From a virus, in IMG/VR virus record IMGVR_UViG_3300012363_000018, positions 1 through 27,067 of that record: a stretch of DNA of 27,067 nucleotides; one strand, given 5' to 3'. This document shows positions 13,055 to 20,727 of this stretch, piece after piece. A program made the position numbers and the translations under genes. Below the pieces are notes generated by a model. It saw only the letters and a list, made by a program, of their open reading frames with translations. It had not been told where the DNA came from and made no database searches. Numbering within the stretch: the first letter of the stretch is position 1; every line of letters starts with the position of its first letter.

Positions 13055-13429
13055 ATGCTCTATTATCACACCCTGCGCGCGATCACTGACGAGCTAGCAG
13101 CCATCCGCGCCGCACAGGAGACCACCATGGCTACACTTGCCGACATCGTTGCCGCCGACGCCGCAGTCAAAGCCGAACTCGACGAGATGGGACTCAGCGT
13201 CGACAAACTCGTGAAGTCCAACCAGGACCTCGCCGACAAGCTAACAGCGGCTCAAAGCACCGGCGATCCTGCCGCCCTCCAAGCTGCTCTCGACCAAGCC
13301 AAGGCGAACGTGGTGGAGGGTCAAGCGATCGTGGACAAGCTGGCAGGCACCCCGCCAGCACCCACACCAGAGCCCACACCAGCACCTCCCCCGCCCACTC
13401 CCGCCGCACGCTCCTCCTCCAAGGAATAG
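13055..13429 (+). CDS. Coiled-coil protein with proline-rich tail
   Basis: The protein has 124 residues. A helical coil runs from about residue 5 to 95 (ITDELAAIRAAQ..., then VDKLVKSNQDLADKLTAAQS), and a TPPAPTPEPTPAPPPPTP tail follows. An internal ATG at 13128 has a better ribosome site (AGGAG, six bases away), so translation may begin there and give a 99-residue form. Function is unknown. Similar coiled-coil/Pro-tail proteins are common in phages. Confidence 0.6.
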   Translation: MLYYHTLRAITDELAAIRAAQETTMATLADIVAADAAVKAELDEMGLSVDKLVKSNQDLADKLTAAQSTGDPAALQAALDQAKANVVEGQAIVDKLAGTPPAPTPEPTPAPPPPTPAARSSSKE

Positions 13430-13441
13430 GGACACCCCACC

Positions 13442-14503
13442 ATGCACTCCGCCCAGTCGGCCAGTGGCGTTGTAACCCCGACCGCCCGTGGGGAGCTCTC
13501 GGCGACTCCTTCTTATCCCGCGACGGGCATCGATCCTCTTAATCTAGTCTTCCCCCGCGTCATTGACGCCACCATGCGGAGTGACTGGTGGAAATGTCCC
13601 CACGCGTTCTTCCGCCGCCACCTCCAGGGGCTAGTTCGCCCTCGCATCAACGTCCACCTCCACTTCGGCAGTTGCATGGCGAAGGGCCTGGAGGCCGCCC
13701 GCCGCGAGTACCACACCTCCAGCGACACCAATGACGCCCTGATTGCAGGCTGCGAGACCCTGATCCAATCCTGGGGCGACTTCCCCGAGCCCACCAACCC
13801 ATCCCGATCCGAGGCCGCGAAGACCCTCCAAGGCGGCCTCCACGCCCTCCAGCACTACTTCGCTGAGTGGCCCCTGGACGACGACATGCTCCAGATCCAC
13901 ACCCACAACGGCGCCCCCTGTATCGAATGGTCTGGCGCGTGGCCCATTCCTGGCTCTCGACACCCTGACACCAGCGAACCCATCCTGTACGCCGGCCGGT
14001 TCGATCTCATCGCTGATTTCCAGCGCGCCACCTGGGGCCTCGACGATAAGACTACCTCCATCGACCCCAACCACGACTCATGGCGCAACCAGTGGCGCCT
14101 GCGCGGCCAGTTCACCGGCTACACCTGGCTGGCGCACAACTTCGGCATCCCCCTCAAAGGGTTCATCGTCCGTGGCATCGGTGTCCAGAAGACCGACATC
14201 AAGCTCGGCTACGCGATCGTCCCCCGCCCGCCGTGGATGGTGGAGCGCTGGCTGCGTCAGCTCCAGGATGACACCCACGAGATGTGCCAACAATACTCCA
14301 ACCTAATCCAGCGCTTCGAGGGTTTCGACGAAGCCCCCTACGCCGGCCATCCCTTCCCCCAAGCCTTCGACTACGCATGCGCCGACTTCGGTGGCTGCAC
14401 CTACCTCGACCTCTGCACCTCCGAGCACCCGGAGGATTGGACCGACCAGTTCGAGGTGCAGCGTTGGGATCCACTCGTCCGCGCGGAGGACAGCGCAGCA
14501 TGA
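13442..14503 (+). CDS. PD-(D/E)XK nuclease, Cas4/AddB-like with Fe-S cysteines
   Basis: The protein has 353 residues. The nuclease core shows D188 in YAGRFDLIAD, then D202-x... as DDK (D201, D202, K203) in WGLDDKTTS, and Q223 in the QFTGY helix, the order of motifs II, III and the QxxxY motif in Cas4/RecB-type nucleases. One Cys near the start (C52, WWKCPHAFFRR) and three near the end (C313, C319, C325) fit the four-Cys iron-sulfur arrangement of the AddB/Cas4 group. It probably resects DNA ends for recombination with the RecA-like protein encoded next (4-base overlap). Confidence 0.8.
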   Translation: MHSAQSASGVVTPTARGELSATPSYPATGIDPLNLVFPRVIDATMRSDWWKCPHAFFRRHLQGLVRPRINVHLHFGSCMAKGLEAARREYHTSSDTNDALIAGCETLIQSWGDFPEPTNPSRSEAAKTLQGGLHALQHYFAEWPLDDDMLQIHTHNGAPCIEWSGAWPIPGSRHPDTSEPILYAGRFDLIADFQRATWGLDDKTTSIDPNHDSWRNQWRLRGQFTGYTWLAHNFGIPLKGFIVRGIGVQKTDIKLGYAIVPRPPWMVERWLRQLQDDTHEMCQQYSNLIQRFEGFDEAPYAGHPFPQAFDYACADFGGCTYLDLCTSEHPEDWTDQFEVQRWDPLVRAEDSAA

Positions 14504-15345
14504 AAGCGAACATACTTCTCCAAGGGGATATTGGTACAGGGAAAACTACAGCCCTCCGCACCCTCCTCCCCGAGTGGGTCGACGAGCACGGCAAGGTTCA
14601 CGCCGGTGCCGGCCTCACCCCCTTCGTGATCTCCATGGAGTCCGGCATCGAGGCAGCTCTCGGCCCCAACCTCTGTGGTGGCGATGGTGACACCGAGGGC
14701 CTCCGCCGCCTCAAGTCCTCCCGCATCCACTACCACTACCACCCTCCCGCCAACGTCGACTGGTCCACCATGCGCAAGTGGGCGCAGGTCATGCACATCT
14801 CCACCATCGAAGTCGCCATCAAGACGCAAGATCCCGGCCGCTCCCAATACACTCAATTCCTCGACCTGTTCGGCATCTGCTCTGCCTTCACCTGCGACGC
14901 CTGCGGCGAAGACTTCGGCGATGTTGGCGAGTGGGGCGAAGACCGCGCCATCTGCTTCGACGGCCTCACCAGCCTCACCAAGATGGCAATCTTCTCCAAC
15001 GTCGGCAGTCGGTTCTATCTGTCGTGGCCCGAAGTGGGCGGCGTCCAAGGGCTCATCGAGGGTTTCATGGACCTAGTGTGGGGGGGCACCAAATGCACCG
15101 CCATCCTTCTGGCCCACATCGAGCGTGAGGTGTCCCCCCTCACCGGCCTCTCCACCCTCGCCACCTCCACCATCGGCAACAAGCTCGCTCCCAAGCTGGC
15201 TAAGAAGCCCGACGAGATCATCGTCACAGAGTGCGTCGAGGGAAAGTTCGTGTGGAACACGGAGGAGGCCGGGCGCGGCCTCAAGCGCCGCCGCCTTCCT
15301 CTCTCCACCTCCCTCGCCCCCGACTTCGCGCAGTTGTTCAGATGA
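14500..15345 (+). CDS. RecA-like P-loop ATPase, phage recombination protein (Sak4-like candidate)
   Basis: The protein has 281 residues from the ATG at 14500 (ATGA overlap, GGAGGA upstream). Walker A is GDIGTGKTT (res 9-17), Walker B is ICFDGLTSL (151-159) and a sensor-like AILLAHIERE lies at 201-210. An inserted CSAFTCDACGEDFG (127-140) may bind zinc. The size and core fit phage single-domain RecA-like ATPases such as the Sak4 type, which pair with an SSB. A Cas4-like nuclease before it and an SSB-like gene downstream support a recombination role. Assignment to Sak4 rather than another AAA/RecA family is inference. Confidence 0.7.
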   Translation: MKANILLQGDIGTGKTTALRTLLPEWVDEHGKVHAGAGLTPFVISMESGIEAALGPNLCGGDGDTEGLRRLKSSRIHYHYHPPANVDWSTMRKWAQVMHISTIEVAIKTQDPGRSQYTQFLDLFGICSAFTCDACGEDFGDVGEWGEDRAICFDGLTSLTKMAIFSNVGSRFYLSWPEVGGVQGLIEGFMDLVWGGTKCTAILLAHIEREVSPLTGLSTLATSTIGNKLAPKLAKKPDEIIVTECVEGKFVWNTEEAGRGLKRRRLPLSTSLAPDFAQLFR

Positions 15346-15560
15346 CCTCCCTTATCGAAGACTACGCCGCCATCCAACGTCGAGCACGGGAACTTGCCCC
15401 TGCCACCGGTCGCGGCCCCGAGGCCCCTGTGTCTTCCTCGCCTCCCTCTACCTCCCTCCGCTGTCCCCGGTTCGCTGGGCGCGTATTGCACGAGTGCCTC
15501 CGCAACCCCGCTCCATGCCCCCCCGAGTGTCCCCACGTCAACGAATGGATCGGTCCATGA
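15342..15560 (+). CDS. 72-aa Cys-containing protein
   Basis: The start is in an ATGA overlap. The middle is encoded by copy 2 of the 36-base repeat (ATGRGPEAPVSS region). The C-terminal part has C42, C52, C59 and C63 (LRCPRF, HECLRN, APCPPECPH), which may bind zinc. It ends in an overlap with the next start. Function is unknown. Confidence 0.6.
   Translation: MTSLIEDYAAIQRRARELAPATGRGPEAPVSSSPPSTSLRCPRFAGRVLHECLRNPAPCPPECPHVNEWIGP
15403..15438. repeat. 36-base perfect inverted repeat, copy 2
   Basis: These bases are the exact reverse complement of 1767-1802. Here they are read on the plus strand in a different frame from copy 1. Flanks differ at once on both sides (next bases cg here, gt at copy 1). 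Confidence 0.85.
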
Positions 15561-15829
15561 GCATCATTGGCAAGTTCCTCACCGGAGGCTCGCCCGCCGC
15601 CTACGCCTCCACCGAAGCTATCCGCGAGGCCCAAGCTGGCCACGCCGAGTTCGAGGCAGGCTTCTCCGAGTTCTGCAAGGTCCTCGGCATGCGCGTTGGC
15701 GAGCTTGACAAGCTCCCATCGATGGAGGTCCTCACTCTCATGTGCATGCGACTGTTGCGTCTAATGGAGGCTCGCTTGGAAGTAATAGACGGTGAACTGA
15801 CAGGTATTCAAGAAAGGATCTCTCCATGA
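15557..15829 (+). CDS. 90-aa helical protein, unknown function
   Basis: The start is in an ATGA overlap. After MSIIGKFLTGGSPAAYAS the sequence is almost all helix (TEAIREAQAGHAEFEAGFSE, RLLRLMEARLEVIDGELTGI). The end resembles a short coiled coil. The last ~50 bases shift to lower GC as the HNH gene begins. No family is recognised. Confidence 0.6.
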   Translation: MSIIGKFLTGGSPAAYASTEAIREAQAGHAEFEAGFSEFCKVLGMRVGELDKLPSMEVLTLMCMRLLRLMEARLEVIDGELTGIQERISP

Positions 15830-16245
15830 GCACTCTCGCCCACTTAGAAAGTAGCATCCGGCTTAGAGTTAGAGCAACTGCAACAGGGTGTTGGCTCTGG
15901 CAGGGTAGCAAGACAAAAAGTGGCTACGCTGAGAAATGGTGCGATGGAAAGGCAGTACGCTTGCATCGCGAAGTGTACAGAAGGCTGGTAGGGCAAATTC
16001 CAGAAGGGTTGGAATTGGATCACACTTGCCCTTACAAACATTGCATTAACCCAGAACACTTAGACCTAATCACTCCAGCGAAACACAGAAAGCTAACTGG
16101 AGCGCGCAAGTCAGCTTGCATTAACGGGCATGAGTACACGCCCGAGAATACCATAATGAATTCTGCTGGGCATAGATGCTGTCGAACATGCAGAGAGATA
16201 AGCAACAGAGGGAGGTACACAAATGAGTACGTTAAGATCATCTGA
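15826..16245 (+). CDS. HNH homing-type endonuclease
   Basis: The protein has 139 residues. The HNH core is H48 (RLHREVYR), ELDHTCPYKHCINPEHLDLI (LDH at 64-66, N75, H78), the usual form of free-standing phage HNH_3-type nucleases. The C-terminal CINGHEYTPENT...CCRTCR is a typical zinc-binding tail. It is clearly AT-richer than its neighbours, so it is probably a mobile gene inserted into the operon. Both ends overlap neighbours (ATGA at the start, 23 bases at the end). Confidence 0.85.
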   Translation: MSTLAHLESSIRLRVRATATGCWLWQGSKTKSGYAEKWCDGKAVRLHREVYRRLVGQIPEGLELDHTCPYKHCINPEHLDLITPAKHRKLTGARKSACINGHEYTPENTIMNSAGHRCCRTCREISNRGRYTNEYVKII

Positions 16246-16768
16246 TCCTTGCACAGATTTGATTTTAGACTTCATCGCTGGCGGCGTCGACGGCAACCCA
16301 TCCGGCGAGTCCGACGGCAACTACAACGCGGTGATCGGCAACGCGCACAGCGACCGGGACCTGAGTGTGCTGACGCTACATCAGATCGCCAACCTCCAGC
16401 GCCAGCTCGTCAACAACGGCGAACCTTCCTCTGCCGTTGGCCGCTACCAAATCATCGAGCACACCTTGGAGACACTGATCGAGGAACTCCATCTCACCGG
16501 CGAGGAGCACTTCACCCCGGAGCTTCAAGACAAGCTCGCCGTCCAACTCCTTGTCGGCCGCGCCTATCGCTCGTGGTGGCGGGGCGAAATCTCCGACACC
16601 ACCTTCATGCACAACATCTCCGCCGAGTGGGCCTCTCTCCCCGATCCCCGCCTCGGCGGCAAGTCGCACTACGACGGCGTTGGCCCTAACCACGCCTCCA
16701 CCACCCTCCTCGCTGTCAGCCAGATGCTTGTGCAAGCGCGGCTCCACATTCCACCAGCAACATCATGA
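16223..16768 (+). CDS. Peptidoglycan hydrolase (muramidase), lysozyme-like
   Basis: The protein has 181 residues. Residues 18-38 (FIAGGVDGNPSGESDGNYNA) match the catalytic-Glu region of muramidase-like domains (E29 in SGESDGNYNAV). SSAVGRYQIIEHTLETLI (69-86) and FTPELQDKLAVQLL follow, as in lysozyme-like phage enzymes. There is no signal peptide, so a holin or the tail would deliver it. GGAGG lies seven bases upstream, inside the HNH gene. It lies in the replication operon, far from the holin- and spanin-like genes. It could also be a virion-associated lysin. Confidence 0.7.
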   Translation: MSTLRSSDPCTDLILDFIAGGVDGNPSGESDGNYNAVIGNAHSDRDLSVLTLHQIANLQRQLVNNGEPSSAVGRYQIIEHTLETLIEELHLTGEEHFTPELQDKLAVQLLVGRAYRSWWRGEISDTTFMHNISAEWASLPDPRLGGKSHYDGVGPNHASTTLLAVSQMLVQARLHIPPATS

Positions 16769-17039
16769 CGCAGCGCAGCATGGCTCGGTCCGCCGGTGGC
16801 GCGCGCAGCGCGCAGTGTGATTGGCGCTCTGCCCTTATCTGGAGCCTCGCGCCCTGCCCTTACCATCACCATCTTCGCCCATCATGGGAGAGGAAGCCTC
16901 GCGCTCGTGCTGGCCCACAACTCACCAGCATTCAGGCCGGATCGGGATCTCCGGCCGCTCTCCCGCCAGCCCTTGCGGCTTCCCGCCGCAACCTCCGCAA
17001 CGCCTCGTTGCACCTTGACCTAAACCAGGAGCTACCACT
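16769..17039 (+). other. 271-base gap without a supported gene, with two hairpins
   Basis: Several frames are open here (for example 16796-17023 and 16821-17018) but none has a ribosome site or a protein-like composition. GCGCGC-A-GCGCGC occurs near 16800, and GGCCGGA-N8-TCCGGCC (16935-16956) is a perfect seven-base hairpin. It may be an mRNA control segment or a decayed gene. Confidence 0.4.
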
Positions 17040-17567
17040 ATGCCCAGCCAGTCCCTATTCGATATCAATACTTTCCTCGACACCCATCACAAGGTCGACA
17101 TCGACGCCCCATTCGTTCTGCCAGACGCCGGCGACTACCCAGCGCAGATCACTGACACTCAGCGCACCCCTGGCATCAACGTGATCTCTGGCGTCGGCGA
17201 CGATGGCCGCCCCTACGCCATCCTCAACGTCCAATGGGAACTCCAAGACGAGACCATCAAAGCCAAGCTGAACACCGAGCGTGTCTTCGCCCGGCAGTCC
17301 TTCTTCCTCGATCTCACCGAGGACACCCCACCCCAACTCGACTTCGGCACCAACAAGAACATGCGGCTGCGCTCTCTCTGGAAAGCCACCGGCTGCAAGC
17401 CGAACTCCAAGGGCCAGATCAACATCGGCATGCTCAAGTTCCAGACCGGCTACGTCCACGTTGAGAACATGCCCGCGCGCGGCCCCAACGCTGACCCAGA
17501 CATGCTGTTCCCCACTGTCACCCGTGTCACTTCCGCCGACAAGGCGCGCGCCAATGGGGCAGTCTAG
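17040..17567 (+). CDS. Putative ssDNA-binding protein of the recombination module
   Basis: The protein has 175 residues, with AGGAG eight bases before the ATG. Strand-rich segments (DYPAQITDTQRTPGINVISG, PYAILNVQWELQDE, RVFARQSFFLDLTED) and a hydrophilic Asn/Lys loop (LDFGTNKNMRLRSLWKATGC) look like phage DUF669-type or OB-fold SSB proteins that are encoded beside RecA-like ATPases. The acidic tip typical of SSB is absent. Assignment rests on position and general pattern. Confidence 0.45.
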   Translation: MPSQSLFDINTFLDTHHKVDIDAPFVLPDAGDYPAQITDTQRTPGINVISGVGDDGRPYAILNVQWELQDETIKAKLNTERVFARQSFFLDLTEDTPPQLDFGTNKNMRLRSLWKATGCKPNSKGQINIGMLKFQTGYVHVENMPARGPNADPDMLFPTVTRVTSADKARANGAV

Positions 17568-17769
17568 CCGCATAACACGCTGGCGCGAGAAGAACCGCGA
17601 ACACGTTCGCGCTTATGATCGCGCCCGCAAGGCTCTAGACCGCGCCGAGTGCAAAAGACTACTCGGTGTGACACACAAAGAAAGGATCACCCCCCACTAT
17701 GCCTTGGGTCATCGATCCCCCTGGCGGTCTCAGCAATCACAACTTCCCCCGCCGGATCGCCGAAACTGA
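17554..17769 (+). CDS. 71-aa very basic protein
   Basis: The frame starts at an ATG within the last codons of the SSB-like gene. ITRWREKNREHVRAYDRARK is the type of basic helix found in small phage proteins and in HNH-associated segments. The last 24 codons overlap the next gene. There is no strong ribosome site. Nucleic-acid binding is likely from charge only. Confidence 0.45.
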   Translation: MGQSSRITRWREKNREHVRAYDRARKALDRAECKRLLGVTHKERITPHYALGHRSPWRSQQSQLPPPDRRN

Positions 17770-18262
17770 GGCGGAGGCTCGCAGCATCGTTGCCAGCTAT
17801 CCTCTTCACACCCGCATCTTCAAGGAGGCTCCCATCGCGGGGGCCTCTTCCCCCGACCACACTGCGCCCGATCGCCTCGTGCCTCGCCACACCAACGGAG
17901 GCGATGCGACATCCCCGCCGTACAGCCCACCAAACCCCCCACGTGCCTCCGCCTCCTCCATTTGCCGCACAGCCGCCTCCCTCGTCTCCGGCGCCCGCTC
18001 TGCCCTCCATGGCGACAAGCTCGCCAACCACCAGTGCATCGCCCGTCTCTGGGATGGTTACCTCCAGTCCCTTGCTTCAAAGCGCGGTGTAGGATGCCCA
18101 TTCCTCTCCGCCACCGACGTTGCCTCCATGATGGAACTCCTCAAGATCGCGCGCCGCCTCAGCGGCGCTCACAACCTCGACGACTACATCGACGCGGCAG
18201 GCTACGCCGCCATTGCAGGGGAGATCGCCGCCAATGCCGAAGCAACATCGCCTCGCCCGTAA
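17699..18262 (+). CDS. DUF6378-domain protein
   Basis: The protein has 187 residues. The N-terminal half (to about res 85) is Pro/Ser-rich and probably flexible. The C-terminal half matches the DUF6378 pattern: GDKLANHQCIARLWDGYLQS, then LSATDVASMMELLKIARRL and LDDYIDAAGYAAIAGE. This domain is found in phage nucleotide-metabolism neighbourhoods but has no proven function. AAGGA lies 11 bases before the ATG. Confidence 0.7.
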   Translation: MPWVIDPPGGLSNHNFPRRIAETEAEARSIVASYPLHTRIFKEAPIAGASSPDHTAPDRLVPRHTNGGDATSPPYSPPNPPRASASSICRTAASLVSGARSALHGDKLANHQCIARLWDGYLQSLASKRGVGCPFLSATDVASMMELLKIARRLSGAHNLDDYIDAAGYAAIAGEIAANAEATSPRP

Positions 18263-18455
18263 CCACAACGGACGCATCTCATGGCCCTTCAATCACATGG
18301 CCCTCGGAGATTGGTTCAACTTCCCCGTCGCCGCATTCTCAATCCGGCGCGCCCAACAATATGTCTCCGCCCGCGCCGTCGCGTATGGGCGCGCCGGCCA
18401 GTTCAGGACTTACAGCCATGACGGCTTCATCCGAGTCGAGCGCATCCGGCGATGA
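18234..18455 (+). CDS. 73-aa phage protein, unknown function
   Basis: The ATG lies inside the previous gene's end. The part MALGDWFNFPVAAFSIRRAQ, then QYVSARAVAYGRAGQFRTYS resembles a familiar small phage domain (a G..F.VP start, then a helix with A..YGR and a final strand with R). It is short, basic and probably one small alpha/beta unit. It overlaps the next gene by 38 bases. Confidence 0.6.
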   Translation: MPKQHRLARNHNGRISWPFNHMALGDWFNFPVAAFSIRRAQQYVSARAVAYGRAGQFRTYSHDGFIRVERIRR

Positions 18456-18795
18456 CGGCAGCGCCCGCCTAGAGCGCTTCATCGAGATGCTCGTAGCCGC
18501 CCGCGCCTCCCCCACCCGCGCCGCATTCGTCCAGCTCCATCGTGACCTCAACGCCCTGGAGTTCGTCCTCCTCGTCGATCGTAGTGGCTGGGCGCCCTCG
18601 GTCCCTGATCCTGAACTCAAGCGCGGCCTCTTGCGGTGCGCAGCGCCACAATGTCGCGCCACCTGGCGCACCCCCGACGCCTGCCTCCTCCGCGTCGCTG
18701 ACGCATGGTATTGCCGCCAGCACCACCCTGTCCGCGAGTACGGCCTCCACGACCCAGGTTGGATGCCCCCTTACAAGGAGCCTCCCCCAACATGA
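18418..18795 (+). CDS. 125-aa protein with Cys-rich C-terminus
   Basis: The start at 18418 lies within the previous gene. The N-terminal part is helical and acidic (LERFIEMLVAARASPTRAAF, LHRDLNALEFVLLVD). The C-terminal part has several Cys and His residues (RCAAPQCRATW, PDACLL, WYCRQHHP), fitting a zinc-ribbon-like site. The frame is open far upstream, so the exact start is uncertain. Function is unknown. Confidence 0.55.
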   Translation: MTASSESSASGDDGSARLERFIEMLVAARASPTRAAFVQLHRDLNALEFVLLVDRSGWAPSVPDPELKRGLLRCAAPQCRATWRTPDACLLRVADAWYCRQHHPVREYGLHDPGWMPPYKEPPPT

Positions 18796-18980
18796 CCCGC
18801 ATCTGCGCCACTTGCAAAGAAGAGAAACCACTATGGCAGTTCCAGCGCACAGGCCCCCGCGCCCATTGGCGTGACACCCTCTGCCGCCCCTGTCGCCTCT
18901 TCCGATCGAAGCTACGCCGGATAGAGACAGACCAATACTTCGCCGAGCTAAACGCAACGCGTGGATGGACCCGTCCATGA
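18792..18980 (+). CDS. 62-aa zinc-ribbon protein
   Basis: The start is in an ATGA overlap. Two CxxC knuckles (CATC at 5-8, CRPC at 32-35) around WQFQRTGPRAHWRDTL form a compact zinc site. A basic helix follows (RLFRSKLRRIETDQYF). Such proteins accompany phage replication genes; DNA or RNA contact is probable. The stop overlaps the polymerase start. Confidence 0.65.
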   Translation: MTRICATCKEEKPLWQFQRTGPRAHWRDTLCRPCRLFRSKLRRIETDQYFAELNATRGWTRP

Positions 18981-20692
18981 CAGTTGATCACCCCATCCAG
19001 GATGGCAACCCCGCCTCCGCTTCCATCTGGCTAATTGGCGAAGCCCCCGGCGCTGACGAAGTCAGCTCTGGCCGCCCCTTCTCTGGCGCCAGCGGCTACG
19101 AACTCAACAAGATGCTCAATGAAGCCGGCATCGACCGTGGCGCTTGCTTCGCCACCAACGTGTGCCACGTCCGCCCCCCCTCCTACCAGAAGAACGGAAA
19201 GTGGGTCCACAATGACATCGACCAGTTCTTCGCGTCGGCGACTGTCGCACGACTAGAGGGTCTCTCGCTCCTCAATCGACGCTTTCCTCGCGAACCTATC
19301 ACCGCAGGAATTGAGCACCTTCGACGACTTCTGCAAGATCACCGCCCGCATCTTATCATCGCTCTCGGCAACACCCCACTCTGGGCGCTTACTGGTGAGC
19401 TCGGCATTACTAAGTGGCGCGGAAGTGTTATACAAGCGGAAGGTAGGCCAAGCAAAGTCCTCCCCACCTTCCATCCAGCCGATGTCCTCCGAGCCTGGAC
19501 CCACCGACCGATAGTCGTCCAAGACCTCCGCCGCGCAGCTCGTGAAGCAGAGTATCCTGAGATCCGACGCCCCCACTGGGAGTTCACCGTTGCCCCATCC
19601 CTATCCGATGTATTGGAGTGGTTTCAAACATACGCGAACGACAGCGACTCGCCTCTGGTCTGTGACACGGAAGGCTGGGGGCGTGTCGATTGTGTGGGGT
19701 TCGCATCTGACTCCACGCATGCGATCTGTATTCCGTTCACGCATCCTGCTGAACTTGCATCACCGCACTACTGGACGCCGGAGGATGAGTTCACCGTAAC
19801 GCAAGCCTGCCGTACGGTGCTCTCCTCCCGCCCTATCATCTTCCACAACGCCCTCTGGGACTGCCAAGTCATCGCCCGCCGCTGGGCGCTCCTCCCCCTC
19901 CTTCACTCCGACACCATGGTCATGCAACATGTCGCGTTCCCTGGACTCCTGGGCGGCAAGATTGATCCAGTCACGGGCCGAGTGGATAAGAAAGGTTCTT
20001 CTCTTAGCCTATCCTTCATTGCATCAATGTACTGTGACTATTATCGTTATTGGAAAGACGACGGACGGACCTTTGACCCAAGCATTCACGACGAGCGACA
20101 ATACTGGCGCTACAACTGCGAGGACTGCGTCCGCACCTTCGAGTGCTGGAACGCTCTCACCACCATCATCGACCGCTCGCACCTCCGAGAGCAACTCAAC
20201 TTCGAGATGCGGCTCTTTGCGCCCGTGCTCTCCATGATGTTCCGGGGCATGCGCTACGACAGCACTGCATGTGGGCAACAGCGACAGTGGTTCACCGGTG
20301 AGATTAACCGAACTCAAGAGTGGCTTGACAGTGCAGTCGGGTTCCACCTCAACCCCGACTCCACCCCCCAGATGCGCGCCCTCTTCTACGACGACCTTCG
20401 CGTCCCCCAGCTCCGCAACCGCAAGACTGGCGCCCTCACTCTCGACGACCCTGCCCTCACCACTATCGCCATTCGCAACCCCCTCCTGCGACCTCTCGTC
20501 GCACAGATCCAGAACTATCGCACCCTAGACACCCTGCGAGCCGCCCTCGACGCCGCACCATCCCCCGACGGCCGGATGCGCAACGCCCTCAACATCGCCG
20601 GAGTTGAGACCTTCCGGTTCTCCTCCAATGAGACTGCCTTCGGAGAGGGCGGGAATTTACAGAATATTAAGCGAACTGACGGAGACAGTTAA
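18977..20692 (+). CDS. UDG-like domain fused to the N-terminal half of a family A DNA polymerase
   Basis: The protein has 571 residues from the ATG in an ATGA overlap (18965 is an alternative). Residues 1-195: uracil-DNA-glycosylase-like domain with GEAPG (21-25), GRPFSGASG and HPADVL (166-171); the N-terminal Fe-S cysteine pair of family 4 enzymes is not visible. Residues 210-395: 3'-5' exonuclease with D230/E232 (DTE), HNALWD (290-295) and YNCED (379-383). Residues 405-566: polymerase thumb up to FRFSSNETAF...GNLQNIKR. It then stops at TDGDS, just before motif A. Palm motifs A, B and C are in the separate gene at 22767. SPO1-type polymerases are known to carry a UDG-like N-terminus. Confidence 0.8.
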   Translation: MTVDHPIQDGNPASASIWLIGEAPGADEVSSGRPFSGASGYELNKMLNEAGIDRGACFATNVCHVRPPSYQKNGKWVHNDIDQFFASATVARLEGLSLLNRRFPREPITAGIEHLRRLLQDHRPHLIIALGNTPLWALTGELGITKWRGSVIQAEGRPSKVLPTFHPADVLRAWTHRPIVVQDLRRAAREAEYPEIRRPHWEFTVAPSLSDVLEWFQTYANDSDSPLVCDTEGWGRVDCVGFASDSTHAICIPFTHPAELASPHYWTPEDEFTVTQACRTVLSSRPIIFHNALWDCQVIARRWALLPLLHSDTMVMQHVAFPGLLGGKIDPVTGRVDKKGSSLSLSFIASMYCDYYRYWKDDGRTFDPSIHDERQYWRYNCEDCVRTFECWNALTTIIDRSHLREQLNFEMRLFAPVLSMMFRGMRYDSTACGQQRQWFTGEINRTQEWLDSAVGFHLNPDSTPQMRALFYDDLRVPQLRNRKTGALTLDDPALTTIAIRNPLLRPLVAQIQNYRTLDTLRAALDAAPSPDGRMRNALNIAGVETFRFSSNETAFGEGGNLQNIKRTDGDS

Positions 20693-20727
20693 TGCCTACA
20701 CCTAAACTTACAAGCCATGACCGATAA
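20692..20727 (+). CDS. Possible 11-aa leader peptide after the polymerase stop
   Basis: TAATG joins the polymerase stop to an ATG with GGAG seven bases upstream. The frame (MPTPKLTSHDR) ends 11 bases inside the next gene, which itself lacks a ribosome site. It may carry ribosomes to the next start, or be chance. Confidence 0.3.
   Translation: MPTPKLTSHDR

Noticed and set aside
14401-15048. Minus-strand frame of 215 codons
   Set aside because: It is the antisense shadow of the RecA-like ATPase gene.
16765-17184. Plus-strand frame of 139 codons
   Set aside because: It would overlap the SSB-like gene by 145 bases, and its composition is not protein-like.
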